From positions 1 through 11,035 of the forward strand of contig CAYVCG010000066.1 in the NCBI GenBank assembly GCA_964449985.1: a stretch of 11,035 bases of DNA. The letters are read 5' to 3'. Every line of letters starts with the position of its first letter. Position 1 is the first letter of the stretch. Made by a program: the position numbers and the translations under genes. Positions 5,733 through 11,035 of the stretch are shown piece by piece. Below the pieces are notes generated by a model that searched no databases, was not told where the DNA came from, and saw only the letters and a program-made list of their open reading frames with translations. Source of the stretch: CAYVCG01 sp964449985. GTDB taxonomy: Bacteria > Bacillota > Clostridia > Lachnospirales > WRAX01.

Positions 5733-8700
5733 AAATGCAAAGAAAAATGCTTAAAGCAACGCTTTCTATTGCTCTTGCTTTGTGTCTAACATTGCAAGCG
5801 GGAAGTTTTGCTGTTTATGCGGATACTAAGGTGTCTTCCCCAGCCAAGGAAGCGTCTGAGCCGTATCCAACACCAGTAGGAGATCCTGATTACGAAACGT
5901 TTAAAGAACCTCCTATTCAATTTAGATCACGTCCGCTCTTTTTCTGGAATACTTCCAACATTACTCAAATGAGCGATGATAAGCTGAGGCAAATCGTTGA
6001 TGAATGCTATAAAAGTGGTTATTCCGGTTTTGGTATCTTGCCGTATTGGCAAGGCGGATATATGAGTGAAACTTATCTTCATAAATACAGGGTTGTGCTG
6101 GAGCAATGCGCAAAGTATGACATGAAGCTTAATGTTTATGACGAAAACGGTTTCCCCAGCGGCGTTGTTGTTGGCGGGGCAAACGGTTCATTCCTTCAAA
6201 AATATCCAAACGACGGCCAAAAGGTGCTCAACAAATCCGAAATGGATATCGAAGGCCCAGCAAGCGGTATGATACCTATTGTCGGTTCAAGCTCTACTAA
6301 ATTTATGGGTATTTCCGCTTTTAACAAGGATACTTATGAAATGATTGATATTTCTGAGTCATACGTTGTTCCTGAGGCTCCTTCATTTGAAGGCGGATGC
6401 ACGATTAGCGCATCGGGCTCGTCATATTTCTTGAATATGGCTGATTATGCACCTGATAAAGCTTTTGATAACAATTCGGCTACGCGTTGGAACGCAGGGG
6501 ATCGCTCGGGAAATGGGCAATGGCTCCAGGCAGATTTCAACAAAACCGTTACGGTTGACAAAATTGTTATGAACGAGCTGTATGACCGTGTTCTTACCCA
6601 TCATATCGAATATTGGGATGGCGCACAATGGCAGCCTGCTGCATCAGGTGGAACAGTAGGCTCCAATAAAATAGTAACATTTTCTCCAATAACAACGGAT
6701 AAAATCCGTATCGTTTTTGATACAATTGTTAACCCGGCAGTCAATAGCATATCCTTTAGTGAGATACAATTCTTTAGTAACTATCGGAATATTATAACTG
6801 GTAAATATGATCTTGGTTGCACGGCTACAGCATCTTCAACCTTTGCTGTGCTTCAAGGATACGGTCCTGAAAAGGCTATTGACGGTAATTATGGAACACG
6901 TTGGAACGCAGGCGACAAATCAGGCAACGGGCAATGGCTTCAATTGGAATTTGACAGCCCGGTTACTTTCAACAAAACTCTTGTTTCGGAAGGCTTTGAC
7001 CGTGTTACTAGCTTCCATATAGAATATTGGAACGGTACTGAGTGGGTAACTATAGTTTCCGGCGGCAAACTTGGTTCTGGCAGATTTGATTCATTTGAGA
7101 CGGTTACAGCGAGCAAGGTGCGCCTTGTTCTTGATACAATTGTAGACCCGGCTATCAACAGCGTCACTATTTGGGAATTCCAGATATTTAATGGCACACA
7201 AAACATTATGCACCCAGACGATACTACCCCGTATTGTACATATAACCTTGGCGAAGGCAACTGGAAGATTATGACGTTTACGCTTTCCCAACAGAATAAC
7301 GATGGTTTCTGCGATTATATGGATCCGGAAGCTGTAAAACACTTTATTGAGCTTACCCATGAAGTTTATTATGACAACTTTGAAGAATATTTCGGAAATG
7401 TTATTGATATGACATTCTATGATGAGCCTGCTATGTGGAGAGGCAATACATGGACTGGCAAATACAACGAAAAGTTTGAGGCCAAATATGGATTCAGCCC
7501 CGTTAAGTATTACCCTGCGCTGTATTATGATGTAGGCCCGGATACAGCAGCTATAAGAAACATGCTTTGGGGATTTAGGGCGGACTTGTTTGCAGATGGA
7601 TTCATCAAAACTATTCAGGATTGGTGTACGGAACACAACATTAAATTCACAGGTCATACAGGCGAAGAAGAAATAATCAACCCGACCCTTGCCGTTGGAG
7701 ACCTTATGAAATCTATGCGTGATCAGGATATACCTGGTATAGACGAGGTTATTTTCTATCAGCGTATAAGCCGTGCGCTCAAGGTTGTTTCCTCCATTGC
7801 TGATAACTGGAACAAGCAGCAAGTAATGTGCGAAATCTTAGGCGCGACCGTTGGTCTGGACATACCGACAATCTATCGCGAGCTAATGGATCACTTTACA
7901 AAGGGTATAAACGTTATGGTTCCTCATGCTGTTTGGTATGATGAGAATAACGTTCCGGCCAGCATGGTTCCGGAGTTATCATGGCGTAACAGTTATTATG
8001 GCCCGGCGCTTCCTGCTATGAACGATTATGTTGGGCGTGCTAGCTATATGCTTCAAGGCGGGCGTCTTGTCGCTGATATCGGAGTAGTTTATCCTATTGC
8101 GGCTATGCAGGGAGACTTTTATTTCAATGCAGGATATGAATACTATAAAGGTGGTATAACGCCAAGAGCCGAATGGAATTATATGGACATCGGCGAAATG
8201 CTTTCCCTTAACGTAAGACGCGACTTTACTTACCTCCATCCGGATGTAATTGATGACCGTTGCACGGTTGAAGGCGACACATTTAAATTAAACAATCCTG
8301 ATACGTTTGCAGAATATAAGGTTATTATTATCCCGGGCGGAAGCACAATAAGCTATTCCAACCTGCTTAAAATCAAGCAGTTCTATGATAATGGCGGTGT
8401 AGTTCTTGGAACAAAACAGCTTCCGTATCTTTCCGCCGAGTTAGGCCATAGCGAAGATGTTCAAGCTATTATAAAAGAAATGTTCGGCGTTGACCCTAAA
8501 ACAACCAGAGGCCCAATCCATACATCCTCTTCACAGTATGAGGTTGCCTGGGATGGCGATATGATTGGTCTTGAGCCATGGAAAGCCGGAGACAAAGACT
8601 ATAATACAAGATGGCAAAGCGTAGGATCTGCTAACCAATGGCTTGCTGTTGATTTCGGTCATGACGTTACAGTATCTAAGGTTGTTATTGACGAAAGAAA

Positions 8701-11035
8701 TACAGTATCATCATATAAGCTTCAATATTGGGACAGCGATAAAGGCGCTTGGGCAGATATAACCACAGGCACTACTATCGGCAAAAATAAGACGATAAGC
8801 TTTGACCCTGTAGCATCTTCAAAATTCCGTCTTTTGATACCAACAGCTTCGTCTTCTATAAGCGTTAATGAGTTTGATTTGTTTGATGCAAACGGCAACA
8901 ACCTTATATTCCCTGAAACAGTGGCTAATGCAAACGGAAACGGCGGCAAGGCATACTTCTTGCCAAATGTATCCGCAGCTATTTTGCAGGATGCCCTTGA
9001 TAAAGGCATTGATAACTACGATGTTCGTTTCCCGAACGAAATACCGTATAACTTGCCGGGCGGAAAGCTTTCCTATATCCACAAGGTTCGTGGTAATACA
9101 GATATATTTATGGTGGCCAACTCCAGCGACAGCCAGGTAAATAGCTACGTAGATATTCGCGGAGAAATATCGCCTGTATTCTATGATCCGCATACAGGTC
9201 TTAAAAGCGCCTGTGTTTATGAGTATTTAACTATGGGTGATGAAACAATTACAAGAGTAAAGCTTAATCTTAAGCCCGTTACATCCATATTTATTATTTC
9301 AGAAGAAAACGCAGCAAATTTAAGAACAGTTTCTATAAACAGCGTTGAAGGCATAACTGCCAAAGCTATTATAGATGGAAATGAATATGCTTTGCCAGTA
9401 AACTCATTGACAGTTGGCAATGTTGACAGCATAAAAATAATTTCTAATGACCCGAATTATGATTTCGCTTATTGGAACGGTGATTTCGTTGGAACAGCAA
9501 ACCCATTAGATATTACCCTTCCAAAGGTTTGCAATCTATATGCGAACTTTAAATACGTGGGCGGAGATGCCGAAACAGAAACCGTTACCCTTTCCCTTGC
9601 AGACGGATTCCAAACCGGAGCAAGTGTAAAAATCAACGGTGTTGAATATGCTATGCCATATGAGGGCACGTTTGCCAAAGGCACGGAAGTCGTTATCGAT
9701 GCTGTGCCTGTGGAAGGCCGCAGATTCGCCGGTTGGGCAGGAGATATTAATTCTGTGAAAAACCCAACTGTTGTAGTTTTGAACAAAGATATTTCTGCCT
9801 TAGCTTCAATAGCTGTTAAGGATATTGCTGTTAACTATGCTTTAGGCAAACCAGTAACTTCCAATGACACAATGAACGCAGGCGATTGGAACGTTTCGTT
9901 CTTAACGAATGGTGTTCAAAAAGGCGCAGGATATACATCCAGCAAGGATTATAAGGGCACAGCGCCGAATCAGCCAATATATGTTGAAATAGACTTGGGA
10001 GAAAATCTGACAATTGATAACGTTGTGCTTTGGCCGAGAACAGACCAAGCCAGCTTTGATGTTAAATCACACTACTTCCCTGAGGATTTCAAGATAATGG
10101 TTAAGGCGGATGGTTCATCCGAATACACCACGGTAGCTGATTTGAAATCACATCCGGATGTATATGAACCACAAACGTATGAATTTGAAGCTATGAATGT
10201 ACGCTACGTCAGGATAGAAGTTACAAAAATGTGTGCAAATAAGGCAACAGGCGATTATTACAGATTCCAGTTAGCGGAAGTGGAAATTATGGGGCGCCAA
10301 GCATTTGTTCCTGTGCAAAGCTTTGATATTACGACAGAATCCAAAACGATGAGCGTTGGAGAGACTATAAAGCTTTCTGCTGTTGCATTGCCGGATAATG
10401 CAGATATAAGCAGCTTCTCCTGGTATATTCATGATGCAAACGGCGAAAGCTATGGTCTTCTTTCAAATAAGGCTTATGGCTTTGCAGATTATAACACAAT
10501 GACGCTTACTGCGCTTCAACCGGGAACAATTGATGTTGTTGTCCGTTCCGGCGGGCCTGATCAGGGAGCCATTGGCATTTGGGGCGTTGTCGGAACATAT
10601 CGCATAACAATAAAAGGCGCGCCAACTATAACCTCCGTAACTCCTAACGTAACGAGCTTAGTTTCCGGCTGTGCTGCAAATATAAGCGTAAGCGTTGATG
10701 GTACGGATTTGGATGATTGTGAATTATCGGTTAAGCTTTTTGGAAAAGAAGCCGCAGTAATAGACGGTGTTGCAATGTTTAAGTTTGCTGCTGGAGAAGT
10801 CCCGGGTGTAACTGAATCTGCTTTGCATGATATTACTGTTTTAATAAACGGCCAGGAACAAGACTTTGCCGGGCAAATAACTATCAAACCAAATAGTGCA
10901 GATATTTATGCTGTTAATGCGGCTGTTGTAGACGGCAAGCTGTTGCTTACGTTTAATACGCATGTCACTCCGAAGAATGCTAAGTTTGATGTTGTTGTTG
11001 CTGGTGTTAAATACGATTATATCCAGTCGGACAAT
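5729..11035 (+). CDS. Giant secreted GH106-like glycosidase with discoidin, B-repeat and Ig-like modules (3' end outside window)
   Basis: The frame is open from ATG 5729 to the last base, at least 1769 residues. GAAGGGA (5714-5720) lies eight bases upstream. Residues 1-31 are a Sec signal peptide with probable cleavage after 'VYA'. The core resembles the Glyco_hydro_106 (alpha-L-rhamnosidase-like) family. The first barrel half is at 64-215, with 'RPLFFWN' (68-74) and 'YDENGFPSG' (137-145). The second half is at 505-790, with 'FYDEP' (563-567), 'TGHTGEEE' (641-648), 'GDLM..MRDQDIPGIDEV' (657-674) and 'VPHAVWYD' (731-738). A GATase-like part is at 780-925, and a beta-sandwich at about 1068-1190 includes 'FYDPHTG' (1151-1157). 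E566 and one of E646-E648 are candidate catalytic acids, by position only. Two discoidin modules (222-351, 360-489) split the barrel and a third (932-1054) splits the later part. Then follow two B-repeats (1199-1277, 1284-1364), a fourth discoidin (1366-1522) and Ig-like modules (1528-1629, 1631-1720). It likely degrades rhamnose-containing or other complex glycans at the cell surface. The substrate is unknown, and a wall anchor may lie beyond the end. Confidence 0.85.
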   Translation, partial: MKMQRKMLKATLSIALALCLTLQAGSFAVYADTKVSSPAKEASEPYPTPVGDPDYETFKEPPIQFRSRPLFFWNTSNITQMSDDKLRQIVDECYKSGYSGFGILPYWQGGYMSETYLHKYRVVLEQCAKYDMKLNVYDENGFPSGVVVGGANGSFLQKYPNDGQKVLNKSEMDIEGPASGMIPIVGSSSTKFMGISAFNKDTYEMIDISESYVVPEAPSFEGGCTISASGSSYFLNMADYAPDKAFDNNSATRWNAGDRSGNGQWLQADFNKTVTVDKIVMNELYDRVLTHHIEYWDGAQWQPAASGGTVGSNKIVTFSPITTDKIRIVFDTIVNPAVNSISFSEIQFFSNYRNIITGKYDLGCTATASSTFAVLQGYGPEKAIDGNYGTRWNAGDKSGNGQWLQLEFDSPVTFNKTLVSEGFDRVTSFHIEYWNGTEWVTIVSGGKLGSGRFDSFETVTASKVRLVLDTIVDPAINSVTIWEFQIFNGTQNIMHPDDTTPYCTYNLGEGNWKIMTFTLSQQNNDGFCDYMDPEAVKHFIELTHEVYYDNFEEYFGNVIDMTFYDEPAMWRGNTWTGKYNEKFEAKYGFSPVKYYPALYYDVGPDTAAIRNMLWGFRADLFADGFIKTIQDWCTEHNIKFTGHTGEEEIINPTLAVGDLMKSMRDQDIPGIDEVIFYQRISRALKVVSSIADNWNKQQVMCEILGATVGLDIPTIYRELMDHFTKGINVMVPHAVWYDENNVPASMVPELSWRNSYYGPALPAMNDYVGRASYMLQGGRLVADIGVVYPIAAMQGDFYFNAGYEYYKGGITPRAEWNYMDIGEMLSLNVRRDFTYLHPDVIDDRCTVEGDTFKLNNPDTFAEYKVIIIPGGSTISYSNLLKIKQFYDNGGVVLGTKQLPYLSAELGHSEDVQAIIKEMFGVDPKTTRGPIHTSSSQYEVAWDGDMIGLEPWKAGDKDYNTRWQSVGSANQWLAVDFGHDVTVSKVVIDERNTVSSYKLQYWDSDKGAWADITTGTTIGKNKTISFDPVASSKFRLLIPTASSSISVNEFDLFDANGNNLIFPETVANANGNGGKAYFLPNVSAAILQDALDKGIDNYDVRFPNEIPYNLPGGKLSYIHKVRGNTDIFMVANSSDSQVNSYVDIRGEISPVFYDPHTGLKSACVYEYLTMGDETITRVKLNLKPVTSIFIISEENAANLRTVSINSVEGITAKAIIDGNEYALPVNSLTVGNVDSIKIISNDPNYDFAYWNGDFVGTANPLDITLPKVCNLYANFKYVGGDAETETVTLSLADGFQTGASVKINGVEYAMPYEGTFAKGTEVVIDAVPVEGRRFAGWAGDINSVKNPTVVVLNKDISALASIAVKDIAVNYALGKPVTSNDTMNAGDWNVSFLTNGVQKGAGYTSSKDYKGTAPNQPIYVEIDLGENLTIDNVVLWPRTDQASFDVKSHYFPEDFKIMVKADGSSEYTTVADLKSHPDVYEPQTYEFEAMNVRYVRIEVTKMCANKATGDYYRFQLAEVEIMGRQAFVPVQSFDITTESKTMSVGETIKLSAVALPDNADISSFSWYIHDANGESYGLLSNKAYGFADYNTMTLTALQPGTIDVVVRSGGPDQGAIGIWGVVGTYRITIKGAPTITSVTPNVTSLVSGCAANISVSVDGTDLDDCELSVKLFGKEAAVIDGVAMFKFAAGEVPGVTESALHDITVLINGQEQDFAGQITIKPNSADIYAVNAAVVDGKLLLTFNTHVTPKNAKFDVVVAGVKYDYIQSDN
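6392..7195 (+). repeat. Tandem pair of discoidin (F5/8 type C, CBM32-like) modules inside the catalytic barrel
   Basis: Two copies lie at 6392-6781 (residues 222-351) and 6806-7195 (residues 360-489), offset by about 138 codons. 'RWNAGDRSGNGQWLQ' (253-267) recurs as 'RWNAGDKSGNGQWLQ' (391-405). 'DTIVNPAVNS' (331-340) recurs as 'DTIVDPAINS' (469-478). At DNA level, 33 of 41 bases agree between 6485-6525 and 6899-6939, and 13 bases from 6718 match those from 7132. This points to a fairly recent internal duplication. Modules of this family usually bind sugars such as galactose or GlcNAc. Confidence 0.8.
8522..8890 (+). other. Third discoidin module, inserted in the GATase-like/C-terminal part of the core
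   Basis: Residues 932-1054 show the discoidin pattern: 'NTRWQSVGSANQWLAVDFG' (959-977), 'SYKLQYWDSDKGAWADI' (995-1011), 'KFRLLIP' (1032-1038) and 'VNEFDLFD' (1046-1053). It is more diverged than the first two copies. It separates 'VVLGTKQLPYLSAELG' (891-906) from 'GKAYFLPNVSAAILQDAL' (1073-1090), which read as one continuous subdomain in uninterrupted relatives as I remember them. Confidence 0.7.
9323..9820 (+). repeat. Two InlB/Flg_new-type B-repeat modules
   Basis: Residues 1199-1277 and 1284-1364 each end with the pattern of divergent B-repeats. The first has 'YDFAYWNGDFVGTANPLDITL' (split here as YDFAYWNGDFVG at 1244-1255 and NPLDITL at 1258-1264), then 'LYANF' (1270-1274). The second has 'EGRRFAGWAGDINSVKNPTV' (1329-1348). 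Such modules are spacers or adhesion elements in Gram-positive surface proteins. Confidence 0.65.
9824..10294 (+). other. Fourth discoidin module
   Basis: Residues 1366-1522 begin with the classic 'NYALGKPVTSND' (1369-1380) and contain 'YVEIDLGENLTIDNVVLWPR' (1418-1437). They end with 'VRYVRIEV' (1491-1498) and 'FQLAEVEIMG' (1513-1522). It lies after the core, as these modules normally do, and resembles the standard F5/8 type C domain more closely than the three inside the core. Confidence 0.8.

Noticed and set aside
7091..7822. A 243-codon open frame on the minus strand inside the glycosidase gene
   Set aside because: It lies wholly antisense to a continuous coding frame with recognisable glycosidase motifs, has no family resemblance and no convincing ribosome site. 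Other minus-strand frames within 6422-10887 are rejected for the same reason.
1..11035. CRISPR array, tRNA, insertion sequence or phage attachment site
   Set aside because: No regular short-spaced repeats, cloverleaf-like sequence, transposase or integrase coding sequence or terminal repeats were found on reading both strands.

Overview
The window looks like a piece of a low-to-moderate GC Firmicutes chromosome, most likely an anaerobic member of the class Clostridia. The signs are strong purine-rich ribosome binding sites, a TTG start on dinB, a Clostridia-style '[12 protein letters not shown]' start to the Y-family polymerase, a lipoprotein-type ApbE, and a very large secreted multi-module glycosidase. 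The genus cannot be fixed from the sequence. Packing is dense: no stretch over 160 bases lacks a gene, and I see no tRNA, rRNA, CRISPR array, transposase or integrase.

Left part (1-3849, + strand). The window opens inside a SAM-dependent methyltransferase gene (2-664) of the kind used on sugars or surface glycans, followed by a 157-bp gap with a long imperfect hairpin. Then comes a compact housekeeping run: two adjacent but quite different YjbQ-family genes (822-1238 and 1284-1679), DNA polymerase IV dinB (1712-2953), D-aminoacyl-tRNA deacylase dtd (2950-3390, sharing ATGA with dinB) and holo-ACP synthase acpS (3454-3849). Spacing suggests one transcript, although these genes serve unrelated tasks: damage-tolerant DNA synthesis, translation quality control and activation of acyl carrier protein.

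Middle part (3802-5468). apbE, an FAD:protein FMN transferase lipoprotein, lies on the minus strand and overlaps the end of acpS by 48 bp tail to tail. It is divergent from rlmH (4989-5468), the 23S rRNA pseudouridine-1915 methyltransferase.

Right part (5469-11035). A 135-bp control region holds a pair of 14-bp direct repeats with 21-bp period, placed directly before two overlapping sigma-A-type promoters offset by 11 bp. These drive an unannotated 42-codon basic small ORF (5604-5732), whose stop overlaps the start of a giant gene (5729 to beyond 11035, at least 1769 codons). The giant gene encodes a signal-peptide-bearing protein with a GH106-like (alpha-L-rhamnosidase-type) catalytic core. 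The core is interrupted by two tandem discoidin (F5/8 type C) modules and, farther on, by a third; after it come two InlB/Flg_new-type B-repeats, a fourth discoidin module and Ig-like modules. It has no stop codon inside the window. The promoter layout, small ORF and interrupted catalytic core make this the most interesting part of the window; the rest is mostly ordinary chromosome.
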